Part shown: positions 1 through 8,387 of the stretch, one piece after another
How the letters are laid out: each line of letters opens with the position of its first letter
Numbering within the stretch: position 1 is the first letter of the stretch
Assembly: GCA_035495435.1 (NCBI GenBank)
Contig: DATJFV010000034.1
Location: 3,453-67,452 of the forward strand
Source: JBDSKH01 sp035495435
GTDB lineage: Bacteria > Actinomycetota > Actinomycetes > Actinomycetales > Microbacteriaceae
Direction: 5' to 3'
DNA length: 64,000 nt
Notes under the pieces: model-generated
What the model was told of the DNA's origin: nothing
Database searches by the model: none
Seen by the model: the letters and a program-made list of their open reading frames with translations, nothing else
Program-made: the position numbers and the translations under genes

Positions 1-1578
1 CAGGGTCGTGATGTGCTGCCCGTCGACATCGGCATCGGCCATCAGCACGATCTTGTGATAGCGGGCCTTCTCGCCGTCGAAGTCCTCGCCGATGCCGGTT
101 CCGAACGCGGTGATCATCGCCTGGATCTCGGCGTTGCCGAGCGCGCGGTCGAGGCGGGCCTTCTCGACGTTCAGGATCTTGCCGCGCAGCGGCAGAATCG
201 CCTGGGTCTCCGGGTCGCGGCCGGTCTTCGCGGAGCCGCCGGCGGAATCGCCCTCGACCAGGAAGATCTCGCTGCGCGACGGGTCTTTGCTCGAGCAGTC
301 GCTGAGCTTGCCGGGCATTCCGCCGCCCTCGAGCAGACCCTTGCGGCGGGTCTGCTCCCGCGCCTTGCGGGCGGCCATGCGCGCCGCAGCGGCCTGGATC
401 GACTTGCGGATGATCTCGCGCGCCTGGTTGGGGTTGCGCTCGAACCAGTCGCCCAGCTGATCGCCGACGACGCGCTGTACGAACGACTTCGCCTCGGTGT
501 TGCCGAGCTTGGTCTTGGTCTGGCCCTCGAACTGCGGCTCGCTGAGTTTGATCGAGATGACGGCCGTGAGGCCTTCGCGCACGTCTTCTCCGGAGAGGTT
601 CTCGTCCTTCTCCTTCAGCAGGTTCTTTTCACGCGCGTACCGGTTGACCAGCGTGGTGAGCGCGGCGCGGAACCCTTCCTCGTGCGTGCCCCCCTCGTGC
701 GTGTTGATCACGTTGGCGTAGGTGTGCACGCTCTCGGAGTAGGCGGTGGTCCACTGCATCGCGATCTCGAGGGCCATGTGGCGCTCGGTGTCTTCGGACT
801 CGAACGAGATGATCTCGTCGTGCACCGGCTCGGTCTTCTTGGCCGAGTTGAGGTACTCGACGTAGTCCACGAGTCCGCGCTCGTAGAGGAAGTCGTCGTG
901 CCGGTGCTCGGTCTCGCCGTCCTCGAGCGGGCGCTGGTCGACGAGAGTGATGCGCAGCCCCTTGTTGAGGAAAGCGGTCTGCTGGAACCGGGTGCGCAGC
1001 GTCTCGTAGTCGAACTCGACGGTCTCGAAGATGTCGGAGTTGGGCCAGAAGGAGATGATCGTGCCGGTCTCGTCCGACTTCTCGCCCTTCGCGAGCGGGG
1101 CGTCGGGCACGCCGTCGTGGTAGGTCTGGGTGTAGACGTTGCCCTGCCGACGCACCTCGACCTCGAGCTTGTGCGACAGCGCGTTGACCACCGAGCTGCC
1201 GACACCGTGCAGCCCGCCGGAGACCGCGTACCCGCCACCGCCGAACTTGCCGCCGGCGTGCAGCACGGTCAGCACCACCTCGACGCTCGAGCGCTTCTCG
1301 ACCGGATGCATGTCGACCGGGATGCCGCGCCCGTTGTCGACGACGCGGATGCCGCCGTCCTCGAGGATGCTCACCTCGATGGTGTCGCAGTAGCCGGCGA
1401 GCGCCTCGTCGACCGCGTTGTCGACGATCTCGTAGACCAGGTGATGCAGGCCGCGCGGGCCGGTCGACCCGATGTACATGCCGGGCCGTTTGCGCACCGC
1501 CTCCAGACCTTCGAGGACCTGGATGTCGCCTGCGCCGTAGGAGGCTTCAGAGGCCGCCGAAGAGGAGGGAGTTGTCAT
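1..1578 (-). CDS. gyrB: DNA gyrase subunit B, 3' end outside window
   Basis: GyrB is the ATPase subunit of gyrase, which introduces negative supercoils. The 526 visible codons are open to the window edge, so the C-terminus is missing. The GHKL ATPase motif (E50 to N54, in EIVDNAVDE) is near the N-terminus. The TOPRIM glutamate E442 precedes GDSAGGSA, then PLRGKILNVEKA and the metal-binding MADADVDG motif (D515, D517) follow. The ATG start has AGGAG about 10 bases upstream. It lies downstream of dciA on the same strand with a 121-base gap, so it may have its own promoter. Identification is certain from the motifs; a ParE paralogue is less likely because the gene sits in the recF-gyrB cluster. 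Confidence 0.97.
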   Translation of the reverse strand, partial: MTTPSSSAASEASYGAGDIQVLEGLEAVRKRPGMYIGSTGPRGLHHLVYEIVDNAVDEALAGYCDTIEVSILEDGGIRVVDNGRGIPVDMHPVEKRSSVEVVLTVLHAGGKFGGGGYAVSGGLHGVGSSVVNALSHKLEVEVRRQGNVYTQTYHDGVPDAPLAKGEKSDETGTIISFWPNSDIFETVEFDYETLRTRFQQTAFLNKGLRITLVDQRPLEDGETEHRHDDFLYERGLVDYVEYLNSAKKTEPVHDEIISFESEDTERHMALEIAMQWTTAYSESVHTYANVINTHEGGTHEEGFRAALTTLVNRYAREKNLLKEKDENLSGEDVREGLTAVISIKLSEPQFEGQTKTKLGNTEAKSFVQRVVGDQLGDWFERNPNQAREIIRKSIQAAAARMAARKAREQTRRKGLLEGGGMPGKLSDCSSKDPSRSEIFLVEGDSAGGSAKTGRDPETQAILPLRGKILNVEKARLDRALGNAEIQAMITAFGTGIGEDFDGEKARYHKIVLMADADVDGQHITTL

Positions 1579-1602
1579 GAAAAATGGGGCTCCTGCCGGA
1601 TC

Positions 1603-1624
1603 GGTAAGACCTCCCGATCTTACC
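1603..1624. promoter_or_regulatory. Inverted repeat in the gyrB upstream region
   Basis: Perfect 7-bp arms (GGTAAGA and TCTTACC) are separated by 8 bases, about 25 bases before the gyrB start. There is no T-run, so a rho-independent terminator is unlikely. It could be a leader hairpin or an operator; function unknown. Confidence 0.4.
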
Positions 1625-1699
1625 TCAGAGGCCCACTCAAAACCGGCTCAAACGGCCCTGTGGAGCCTTTTCACGCCGGGTCTGACCAGATTTGCCTTC

Positions 1700-2206
1700 T
1701 CAGCCGTAAGTATCGCGCGGACCGCGCCCTGGGATTGCTCTGGGGCCGCGTTTCCACGAGGGGGCGTCCGGGTTGATTATGGTCACCGACTCCAGCCCGG
1801 CCGCGGGGAACATCGTGAGCAGGGTCGTCGTCAGCGTGGCGCGCATCCGGCGCAGCTCCGTCGCCCACGGAGTCGAGTCGCATCGCACCAGGAGCTCGCC
1901 GTCCCGGAATCCGACCGGGCTCGTATGCGCCGCGATGTTGCCGCCGACGATCTCGGGCCACTTCGCGACGAGTTCGGCCTGCGCGATCGGCGAATCCCAG
2001 CCGAGCTCCGCGGTCAGTGACCCGAGCACGTCGCCGATCCCGCGCGGGTCGCGACCGGTGCCGTAGGGCACGCTCGTTTCGTCCCGCGAGGCGCGCTTCC
2101 GGCGCCGGGCGTCCGCGCTGCGCACGGCCGGGTCGCCGAAGACCGAGCGGATGCGCTGCCAGACCGCGATGTGCTCGGGAACCGGCTCCGGCATCCTGTC
2201 GCTCAC
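1700..2206 (-). CDS. dciA: DciA-like DUF721 family protein
   Basis: This 168-residue protein belongs to the DUF721 family between recF and gyrB in actinobacteria. The family includes DciA, the replicative helicase loader/operator of bacteria without DnaC. The conserved domain covers roughly residues 55-155, including the WPEIVGGNIAAHT region and the later LLVRCDSTPWATELRRM stretch. The N-terminus is basic and probably disordered. The GTG start overlaps the recF stop by 4 bases, so it is translationally coupled. The role in helicase loading is inferred from family knowledge. Confidence 0.85.
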   Translation of the reverse strand: MSDRMPEPVPEHIAVWQRIRSVFGDPAVRSADARRRKRASRDETSVPYGTGRDPRGIGDVLGSLTAELGWDSPIAQAELVAKWPEIVGGNIAAHTSPVGFRDGELLVRCDSTPWATELRRMRATLTTTLLTMFPAAGLESVTIINPDAPSWKRGPRAIPGRGPRDTYG

Positions 2207-3375
2207 AGCTCGCCCGCCTCGAGAACCCGACCGGCGCGGATGCCGACGGTGTTCCCCGAGAGTGCGGCCGGCACGTCCGCGGCCACCGCGGCGGTGATCA
2301 AGACCTGTTCGTAGTCGCCGATCGCGTCGGCGAGCTGTGCCCGTCGCGACTCGTCGAGTTCGGCGAACACGTCGTCGAGCACGACGACCGGGTCACCGAG
2401 CGGCGACTCCGCGCGCAGCAGAGCGGCGGATGCCAGCTTGAGTGCCAGCGCGAACGACCAGCTTTCGCCGTGGCTGGCATACCCGCGCGCCGGAAGCCCG
2501 TTGAGCACCAGCAGCAGGTCATCGCGGTGCGGCCCCACCAGCGTGAGTCCGCGGTCGAGCTCGGATCGGCGCACCCGGCTCAGCGCCGCGCGGAACGCGT
2601 CGGCTGTTCCGGCGGAGCCGGTCGCGATTTTTTCCGAATCGAGTGCAGCCGCGGGGCCCTCGTCCTCCGGTTGCGCGCCCAGGATGCTGAGCTCCAGCGC
2701 CAGGTCCGCGACATGCCCGGCGCCGGCGATCCGTTCGTAGGCCAGCGCGACGTGCGGACGCAGCCGCTCGACCAGATCGGCGCGAGCGTCGATCAGCTGT
2801 GCACCCAGCTCGACCAGCCGGTCATCCCACAGGTCGAGAGTCGACAGCCGCCCGTCGTCGACCCGGTGCCCGCGAGCAGATTTCAGGAGGCTGTTGCGCT
2901 GGCGAAGAACTCGGTCGTAGTCGGCGATGACCCCCGCGAAGCGCGGAGACAACTGCACGAGCAGTTGATCGAGAAACCGGCGACGGCCGGACGGTTCTCC
3001 GCGCACGAGGGCCAGATCCTCGGGAGCGAAGAGCACAGTCGCGATGTGGCGAGGCAGTTCACGGGGCCGCACGCCGACCCGGTTCACCTGGGCGCGATTG
3101 GCGCCGGTGCGATTGAGCTGCAGTTCGAGCAGCACCTCCCGGTCGCCGTGCCGGAGACGCGCACGGACGATGCCGGATTCCGCACCGGCACGGATCAGCG
3201 CCTGATCGGTGGAGACCCGGTGGGAGCCGAGGGTCGCGAGGTACCCGATCGCCTCCACCAGATTGGTCTTGCCCTGCCCGTTGGAGCCCACGAAGACGTT
3301 CGGTCCCGGCGAGAGCCCGACCTCCGCGGTCTCATAGTTGCGGAAGTCGCTCAGTGAGAGGTGCGCGACGATCAC
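2203..3375 (-). CDS. recF: DNA replication and repair protein RecF
   Basis: RecF is an SMC-like ATPase that helps load RecA at single-strand gaps. The 390-residue protein has an N-terminal Walker A (GSNGQGKTNLVEAI, around residue 32) and the RecF-typical GEPSGRRRFLD region. The signature and Walker B/D-loop (DPVVVLDDVFAELDESRR) are near residues 325-345. The GTG start overlaps the gnd stop by 4 bases. Its stop overlaps the dciA start, so gnd-recF-dciA form a coupled run below dnaN. Confidence 0.97.
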   Translation of the reverse strand: MIVAHLSLSDFRNYETAEVGLSPGPNVFVGSNGQGKTNLVEAIGYLATLGSHRVSTDQALIRAGAESGIVRARLRHGDREVLLELQLNRTGANRAQVNRVGVRPRELPRHIATVLFAPEDLALVRGEPSGRRRFLDQLLVQLSPRFAGVIADYDRVLRQRNSLLKSARGHRVDDGRLSTLDLWDDRLVELGAQLIDARADLVERLRPHVALAYERIAGAGHVADLALELSILGAQPEDEGPAAALDSEKIATGSAGTADAFRAALSRVRRSELDRGLTLVGPHRDDLLLVLNGLPARGYASHGESWSFALALKLASAALLRAESPLGDPVVVLDDVFAELDESRRAQLADAIGDYEQVLITAAVAADVPAALSGNTVGIRAGRVLEAGEL

Positions 3376-4286
3376 GCCTTGCGCACGGCGTGACCGCCGA
3401 ACTGCTTGCGAAGTGCCGCGACCGCCTTCATGGCGGGCGAGTCCTTCTGACGCGAGACGAAGCGGGCGAAGATCGACGCACTGATGGTCGGCACCGGAAC
3501 CGCGTGATCGAGGGCGTCCATCACGGTCCAGCGCCCCTCGCCCGAGTCCTCGACATACCCCTCGATGTCGGTGAACTGCGGGTCCTTCTCGAGAGCCTGC
3601 ACGAGGAGTTCGAGCAGCCAGCTGCGCACAACGGTTCCGCGCTGCCAGGCCTTGAACACCCCGGTGACGTCGTGGATCAGGTCGCTGCGTGCGGCCAGCA
3701 GCTCATACCCCTCACCGAGCGCCTGCATCTGGGCGTATTCGATACCGTTGTGCACCATTTTCGCGTAGTGTCCGGCACCGACCGCGCCGGCGTGCACGAA
3801 TCCCTCTGCCCGCGGCCCCTCGGGACGCAGCGCGTCGAAGATCGGCATGGCCCGGCGGATGTCGCGCTTGTCGCCCCCCGACATCAGCCCATATCCGTTC
3901 TTCTGGCCCCAGATCCCACCCGAGACGCCGCAGTCGACGAAGTGGATGCCCTTCTCGCCCAGGAGGGCGGAGTGGATCGCGTCGTCGGTGAACCTCGAGT
4001 TGCCGCCGTCGATCACCAGGTCGCCCTTGCTGAGCACTCCCGCCAGGTCGTGGATCACACCGGTGGTGATCTGTCCGGAGGGAACCATCACCCAGATGAC
4101 CCGCGGAGCGGGAAGTGCAGCGACGAGAGCAGGAAGGTCGGGAACATCGGTGACGGCGGGGTTCGGGTCGTACCCGACGACCCGCAAGCCGGCTTTACGC
4201 ATCCGGGCCCGCATGTTGAAGCCCATACGGCCGAGGCCGACGAGGCCGACGCTGAATGTCGTTTTCTTTCCGCGGGCGGTGGCCAC
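3372..4286 (-). CDS. gnd: 6-phosphogluconate dehydrogenase, short decarboxylating type
   Basis: It oxidatively decarboxylates 6-phosphogluconate to ribulose 5-phosphate in the pentose phosphate pathway. The Rossmann motif GLVGLGRMGFNM is at residues 14-25, and the substrate-binding VDCGVSGG and the catalytic-helix sequence HYAKMVHNGIEY follow. At 304 residues it is the short (GntZ/YqeC-like) class rather than the roughly 470-residue class. The GTG start has a strong AGGAGGGC Shine-Dalgarno. Insertion of gnd between dnaN and recF is a recurrent actinobacterial arrangement. Cofactor preference cannot be decided by eye. Confidence 0.93.
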   Translation of the reverse strand: MATARGKKTTFSVGLVGLGRMGFNMRARMRKAGLRVVGYDPNPAVTDVPDLPALVAALPAPRVIWVMVPSGQITTGVIHDLAGVLSKGDLVIDGGNSRFTDDAIHSALLGEKGIHFVDCGVSGGIWGQKNGYGLMSGGDKRDIRRAMPIFDALRPEGPRAEGFVHAGAVGAGHYAKMVHNGIEYAQMQALGEGYELLAARSDLIHDVTGVFKAWQRGTVVRSWLLELLVQALEKDPQFTDIEGYVEDSGEGRWTVMDALDHAVPVPTISASIFARFVSRQKDSPAMKAVAALRKQFGGHAVRKA

Positions 4287-4296
4287 CGCAGCCCTC

Positions 4297-5442
4297 CTAG
4301 CGCAGCAGCAGGTTGGGCTGCAGCAGGTACTTGTAGTTGTCGGCGCCGAGCTGGTCCTTCGATGACTGACTGGTGATCAGCACCGGCCCCGGCTTGTTCG
4401 GATTCTCAGTCTTGGTGAAGGAGATGCGAACGAACTCCGAATGCACCGCACCCAGCCCGTCGAGCAGGAACGACGGCTTCAGCGACACCACGGTGTCCTC
4501 ACCGACCAGATGCGCGTCGATCGTTTCGGATGCCTGGGCCTGCTCGGATCCGGCTGCCTCGAGCGTGAGTCCGTCGATCGAGAAGCTGAAGCGCAACGCG
4601 GCCTCGCGCTCGAGCACCAGGGACACACGCCGAGTGGCCTCGATCAGCTCGGCGGTGTTGAGCACCGCGTAGTTGTCGACCTCCTCGGGGAAAAGTCGCT
4701 TCACCGGCGGGAAATTGCCCTTGATCAGCAGCGAGGTCACGGTGCGCTTGTCGGCACTGAAGGCGATGAGTTCGCGGTCGTCGGAGCGGACGATCGACAC
4801 GGCCACCGTTCCGGCGTGCCCGAACGTCTTTCCGACTTCGGAGAGGGTGCGCGCGGGAATCAAGGCGGTCGTGCCGGCGGCACTGGCGTTGCCCGAATCC
4901 CAGTCGATCTCTCGAACAGCGACGCGGTACCGGTCGGTGGCGACGAGGCTGAGGTTGTTGTCGCCCACCTCGAGCTGCACACCCGTGATCACCGGGGTGA
5001 CATCATCGCGGGATGCGGCGACGGCCACCTGCGCTACCGCGGTCGCGAAGTCCTCAGCCGGGAGCACGCCGGTGCGTTCCTCGACCTGCGGAAGGGTCGG
5101 GTACTCCTCGACCGGCATGCTCAGCAGCGTGAAGCGCGCCGATCCGCAGCTGACCTGGATCTTGCCGTCGTCGGTGGAGAACTGCACCGGGGCATTCGGC
5201 AGCCGGCTGGCGATCTCGGCCAGAAGCCGCCCCGAGACCAGTGCCGTGCCCGTCTCGTCGACCTCGGCCGCGATCTCGGTTCGCGAGGAGACCTCGTAGT
5301 CGAAGGACGACAGGACCAGTGCTCCGTCGACCGCCTCGAGCAGCACACCGCTGAGGATCGGTTGCGTGGTGCGCTGGGGCAGCAGTTTGACGGCGAACGA
5401 CACGGCCTCGCTGAATACGTCGCGATTGACGTGGAACTTCAC
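4297..5442 (-). CDS. dnaN: DNA polymerase III sliding clamp (beta subunit)
   Basis: DnaN forms the ring-shaped processivity clamp of the replicase. The 381-residue length and the three-domain repeat match the family: N-terminal MKFHVNRDVFSEAVSF, central VTPVITGVQLE, C-terminal VSLKPSFLLDGL. The extreme C-terminus (DNYKYLLQPNLLLR) replaces the M-P-M-R-L ending seen in many homologues and resembles other Microbacteriaceae clamps. The GTG start follows a GAGAGG ribosome site. It lies 10 bases upstream of gnd and directly downstream of oriC. Confidence 0.97.
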   Translation of the reverse strand: MKFHVNRDVFSEAVSFAVKLLPQRTTQPILSGVLLEAVDGALVLSSFDYEVSSRTEIAAEVDETGTALVSGRLLAEIASRLPNAPVQFSTDDGKIQVSCGSARFTLLSMPVEEYPTLPQVEERTGVLPAEDFATAVAQVAVAASRDDVTPVITGVQLEVGDNNLSLVATDRYRVAVREIDWDSGNASAAGTTALIPARTLSEVGKTFGHAGTVAVSIVRSDDRELIAFSADKRTVTSLLIKGNFPPVKRLFPEEVDNYAVLNTAELIEATRRVSLVLEREAALRFSFSIDGLTLEAAGSEQAQASETIDAHLVGEDTVVSLKPSFLLDGLGAVHSEFVRISFTKTENPNKPGPVLITSQSSKDQLGADNYKYLLQPNLLLR

Positions 5443-5860
5443 GCGGACCTCTCTTCGTGTCGGGCGCTCATACTCTCACCCCGATCCTGGCACAGGGAAG
5501 AGCGGGCTTCGCCTGGAACGACTCGGCGAGGTGCGCGAAGCAGAAGTTGTGGAACCTCGGATACCCGGGAAAGAAGACTTAATCTTCTTAACGCCTGTGG
5601 GAACTGTGGACAACCAGCGCGAGCCCCGTGAACTGCGGGGAACTACACCGCTGTGAGATGTGGGCCGCGATGTGGGACTCCGGATCGCGAGGTGCACAGC
5701 CGCGAACCGGACGGAAACTCCCCCACAGACCGAACCTCGGTTATCCACCGCACGGAATACTTTCAGCAAGTTATCCACAAGCTGTCCACAGCATGTGCAA
5801 TCGGGCCGCGGAGACCATGACTGTCTAGTCCCCCGAACGGGGGTAGACAACGAGAACCGC
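5443..5860. other. oriC: Putative chromosomal origin oriC (dnaA-dnaN intergenic region)
   Basis: The 418-base gene-free stretch between dnaA and dnaN carries clustered DnaA boxes. These are a perfect TTATCCACA at 5771-5779, TTATCCACC at 5741-5749, CTGTCCACA at 5782-5790, and an opposite-strand TTGTCCACA at 5605-5613. Weaker relatives are scattered between them. The most AT-rich part is 5571-5592. It contains a perfect inverted repeat with 7-base arms (AAGAAGA at 5571-5577, TCTTCTT at 5583-5589) around CTTAA, a candidate unwinding element. The dnaA-dnaN location is the usual actinobacterial oriC position. Confidence 0.85.
5823..5848 (-). terminator. Hairpin terminator of dnaA
   Basis: A stem of GTCTA/TAGAC and CCCCC/GGGGG with a GAAC loop and a 2-base bulge begins about 13 bases after the dnaA stop. 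It lacks a T-run, so it may act as an insulator of oriC rather than an efficient intrinsic terminator. Confidence 0.6.
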
Positions 5861-7291
5861 TCAGGAGAGCTTGTTGTAGCGCTGGTTCTGCTTGATGCGG
5901 CTCGTGAGCTCAGTCACCTGGTTGTAGATCGATCGGCGTTCCTTCATGAGCTCGCTGATCTTCTTATTGGCGTACATCACCGTCGTGTGATCCCGATTGC
6001 CGAACAGCTGTCCGATCTTCGGCAATGACAGGCTGGTCAGCTCGCGGCACAGATACATCGCGATCTGACGCGCCGTGGCGACCGCCTGCGATCGACTGGA
6101 GCCGTACAGGTCGTCGACGCTCAGTTTGAAGTAGTCAGCGGTGTGATTGATGATGTCGACCGGCGCGATCACATTGTCGTCATCGAGGGTGATGAGGTCT
6201 TTCAACACCGTCTGGACCAACTGCAGATCAACGGGGGTCCGGTTCAGGTTGGCGAACGCCGTCACCCGGATGAGCGTGCCCTCGAGCTCGCGGATGTTGG
6301 ACGACACCTTCGTCGCCATGAACTCCAGGATGTCGTCCGGCACCTGGAGCCGTTCGCTCTGCGCCTTCTTCCGCAGGATCGCAATGCGGGTCTCGAGATC
6401 CGGTGCCTGCACATCCGTGATCAGACCCCACTCGAACCGCGACCGCATCCGGTCTTCAAAGCCGGTGAGATGTTTGGGAGCGACGTCGCTGGTGATCACC
6501 ACCTGCTTGTTGTGATCGTGCAGCGTGTTGAAGGTATGGAAGAACGCTTCTTGCGTCGAGTCCTTGCCCTGCAGGAACTGGATGTCGTCGATCAGCAGGA
6601 TGTCGATCTCGCGGTAACGGGACTGGAAGACGCTGGCGCGGTTGTTCGCGATCGAGTTGATGAAGTCGTTCGTGAACTCCTCCGAACTGACATACCTGAC
6701 CCGGATTCCGGGGTAGAGGCTCTCGGCGTAGTGACCGATGGCGTGCAGCAGGTGGGTCTTGCCGAGCCCCGAGTCGCCGTAGACGAACAGCGGGTTATAG
6801 GCCTTGGCCGGCGCCTCGGCGACGGCGACGGCGGCGGCGTGCGCGAAGCGGTTCGATCCGCCGATGACGAAGTTGTCGAAGTTGTACTTCGGGTTGAGGC
6901 GCGAGTCCGAGCGCTTGGAGTTGTCGACGACGGGGCTCTGCTGCTGCGCTCCATCCGGAGCGGGGGCCTCGGCCGGAGGCTCGGGAACGGCCTGCAGCGT
7001 CGTGGTGCGGATTTCGGGATTGACGACGATGGCGAAGTTGGTGACCTCGTGCTCGTCGTCGCCGGTCGACAGCGCATTGAGGAGAGGAACGCGGATCCGC
7101 TGTTCGAGCATGCCGCGGGTCAGGTCGTTGGGAACCTCGAGGTAGATCGTCCCGCCGAGGACACCCTTCGGTTCGACGAGATTGATGAAGCCGCGCAGCT
7201 GGGGGGTGATGCGGTCGTCGGCGTCGAGTTGGGTGAGCACCGACTCCCAGAGCTCGCGGATCGGGTCCACGGGATCGGGATTGTCACTCAT
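5861..7291 (-). CDS. dnaA: Chromosomal replication initiator DnaA
   Basis: DnaA binds DnaA boxes at oriC and opens the duplex. The 476-residue protein has an N-terminal helicase-interaction domain, a variable linker rich in Ala/Pro/Glu near residues 95-135, and an AAA+ domain with Walker A GDSGLGKTHL and Walker B LLIDDIQF. The C-terminal domain has the DnaA signature GNRDHTTVMYA. Divergent from rpmH across a 285-base gap. The ATG start is conserved in position, though no strong ribosome site is visible. Confidence 0.98.
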   Translation of the reverse strand: MSDNPDPVDPIRELWESVLTQLDADDRITPQLRGFINLVEPKGVLGGTIYLEVPNDLTRGMLEQRIRVPLLNALSTGDDEHEVTNFAIVVNPEIRTTTLQAVPEPPAEAPAPDGAQQQSPVVDNSKRSDSRLNPKYNFDNFVIGGSNRFAHAAAVAVAEAPAKAYNPLFVYGDSGLGKTHLLHAIGHYAESLYPGIRVRYVSSEEFTNDFINSIANNRASVFQSRYREIDILLIDDIQFLQGKDSTQEAFFHTFNTLHDHNKQVVITSDVAPKHLTGFEDRMRSRFEWGLITDVQAPDLETRIAILRKKAQSERLQVPDDILEFMATKVSSNIRELEGTLIRVTAFANLNRTPVDLQLVQTVLKDLITLDDDNVIAPVDIINHTADYFKLSVDDLYGSSRSQAVATARQIAMYLCRELTSLSLPKIGQLFGNRDHTTVMYANKKISELMKERRSIYNQVTELTSRIKQNQRYNKLS

Positions 7292-7397
7292 GCTCGCCTT
7301 GTCTCGTCGTCAGTTCTGCACAGGGTTATGCACCGCTTCACGGCTGCGCGATCCGAGTCCTGGCAGGCGCCGCCGCGCCCGGCGCGACCGTGGAAAC

Positions 7398-7452
7398 ACC
7401 TTAGTTCGCTGCGCCGTGTCGTGAGCAACGTTCTGCATGCGGCATGGGGATA
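7398..7452 (-). promoter_or_regulatory. Candidate dnaA promoter with DnaA box
   Basis: On the minus strand, TAAGGT at 7403-7398 is a possible -10, and TTGCTC at 7428-7423 a possible but widely spaced -35. An 8/9 DnaA box (TTATCCCCA, plus-strand coordinates 7444-7452) lies just upstream, and a weaker TTATGCACC lies at 7326-7334. This suggests DnaA autoregulation; the promoter assignment is tentative. Confidence 0.4.
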
Positions 7453-7473
7453 ATGGGCGGTTTGCCGCTCAGG

Positions 7474-7502
7474 TTTGACCGCGGCCGGGGAACGCCGTAC
7501 CT
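7474..7502 (+). promoter_or_regulatory. rpmH promoter
   Basis: TTGACC (7474-7479), a 17-base spacer, then TACCTT (7497-7502) form a good sigma-A-type promoter. It drives rpmH with a leader of roughly 70 bases. Confidence 0.6.
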
Positions 7503-7576
7503 TTAACCGGTTGACGGCCGATCAGGCCTACCTCGTTCTTTCCCGGAGATCGCACCCGGGTTTTGGAGACATCACC

Positions 7577-7714
7577 ATGAGCAAGCGCACCTTCCAGCCG
7601 AACAACCGCCGGCGAGCCAAGGTCCACGGTTTCCGTCTGCGGATGCGCACGCGCGCCGGCCGCGCCATCCTCGCGGCTCGTCGTCGCAAGGGGCGCACCG
7701 AGCTCAGCGCCTGA
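7577..7714 (+). CDS. rpmH: Large ribosomal subunit protein bL34
   Basis: A 45-residue highly basic protein (MSKRTFQPNNRRRAKVHGFR start). The SKRTFQPNNRRR and GFRLRMRTRAGRAILAARR motifs are diagnostic of L34. The ATG was chosen over longer in-frame starts because GGAG lies 8 bases before it and the family begins with MSKRT. It is the first gene of rpmH-rnpA-yidD-yidC-jag-rsmG. Confidence 0.97.
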   Translation: MSKRTFQPNNRRRAKVHGFRLRMRTRAGRAILAARRRKGRTELSA

Positions 7715-7737
7715 TTCCGGCGCGACCCCCCGCGCCC

Positions 7738-8079
7738 GTGCTCGCCAAGGTCAACCGGGTCACGCGACCCGACGATTTCCGCAAGGTGGTGCGTCAGGGC
7801 CGCCGATCGTCGACTCCGCTCGCCGTGTACTACCGGCTCGAGCGCGATCCGGCCGACCCGGCCCGCTTCGGTTTCATCGTGTCCCGTGCGGTCGGTGGTG
7901 CGGTCGAGCGCAACCGGGTCCGCCGACGGATGCGGGCCGTGAGCCGCGAACTCGTCGACCGTGGCGCACGCGGTTCGGATGTGGTGGTGCGTGCACTCCC
8001 CGCCAGTGCCCAGCGTGGCTGGGCTAGTCTCTCGGCCGACATGCACGCCGTCCTCGAGTCCCCGCTGAGCGCGCGATGA
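7738..8079 (+). CDS. rnpA: Ribonuclease P protein component
   Basis: RnpA is the protein cofactor of RNase P, which matures tRNA 5' ends. The 113-residue protein carries the RNR signature region (RFGFIVSRAVGGAVERNRVRRRMR, residues about 41-64) and the typical start LAKVNRVTRPDDFRKVVRQGRR. GTG start. It overlaps yidD by 4 bases. Confidence 0.96.
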   Translation: MLAKVNRVTRPDDFRKVVRQGRRSSTPLAVYYRLERDPADPARFGFIVSRAVGGAVERNRVRRRMRAVSRELVDRGARGSDVVVRALPASAQRGWASLSADMHAVLESPLSAR

Positions 8080-8384
8080 AGCACGCTCTCGCGGTTCTCT
8101 GGCTGCTGCCCCGCAACGTCTGCGTAGTGATCCTGCGCGCGTACCGCGCCGTGATCTCTCCCCTCTACGGTGACGTCTGCCGCTACTACCCCAGCTGCTC
8201 CGCCTATGCGCTCGGCGCCATCCAGCAGCACGGGGTGGTCAAGGGCATCGCCTTCGGCACCTGGCGCATCGCCCGCTGCCACCCTTGGGCCAAGGGCGGC
8301 GTCGACGACGTGCCCGAACATCCTCATCCCCACCCGACGACGCGCTTCGGCTTCGTCCTCACGACGAGCCACGGAAAGGCCTGA
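8076..8384 (+). CDS. yidD: Membrane protein insertion efficiency factor YidD
   Basis: A small (102-residue) inner-membrane-associated protein helping YidC-dependent insertion. The DUF37 core is clear: RAYRAVISPLYGDVCRYYPSCSAYALGAI, followed by GTWRIARCHPW with the conserved cysteines. The start overlaps the rnpA stop (ATGA), and yidC begins 3 bases after its stop. Function is known from the family. Confidence 0.95.
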   Translation: MKHALAVLWLLPRNVCVVILRAYRAVISPLYGDVCRYYPSCSAYALGAIQQHGVVKGIAFGTWRIARCHPWAKGGVDDVPEHPHPHPTTRFGFVLTTSHGKA

Positions 8385-8387
8385 CTC

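Noticed and set aside
708..1238. Ser/Arg/Thr-rich minus-strand frame inside gyrB
   Set aside because: It is an out-of-frame shadow of gyrB with low-complexity composition.
13..1776. 587-codon plus-strand frame at the window start
   Set aside because: It is antisense to gyrB, whose motifs are unambiguous.
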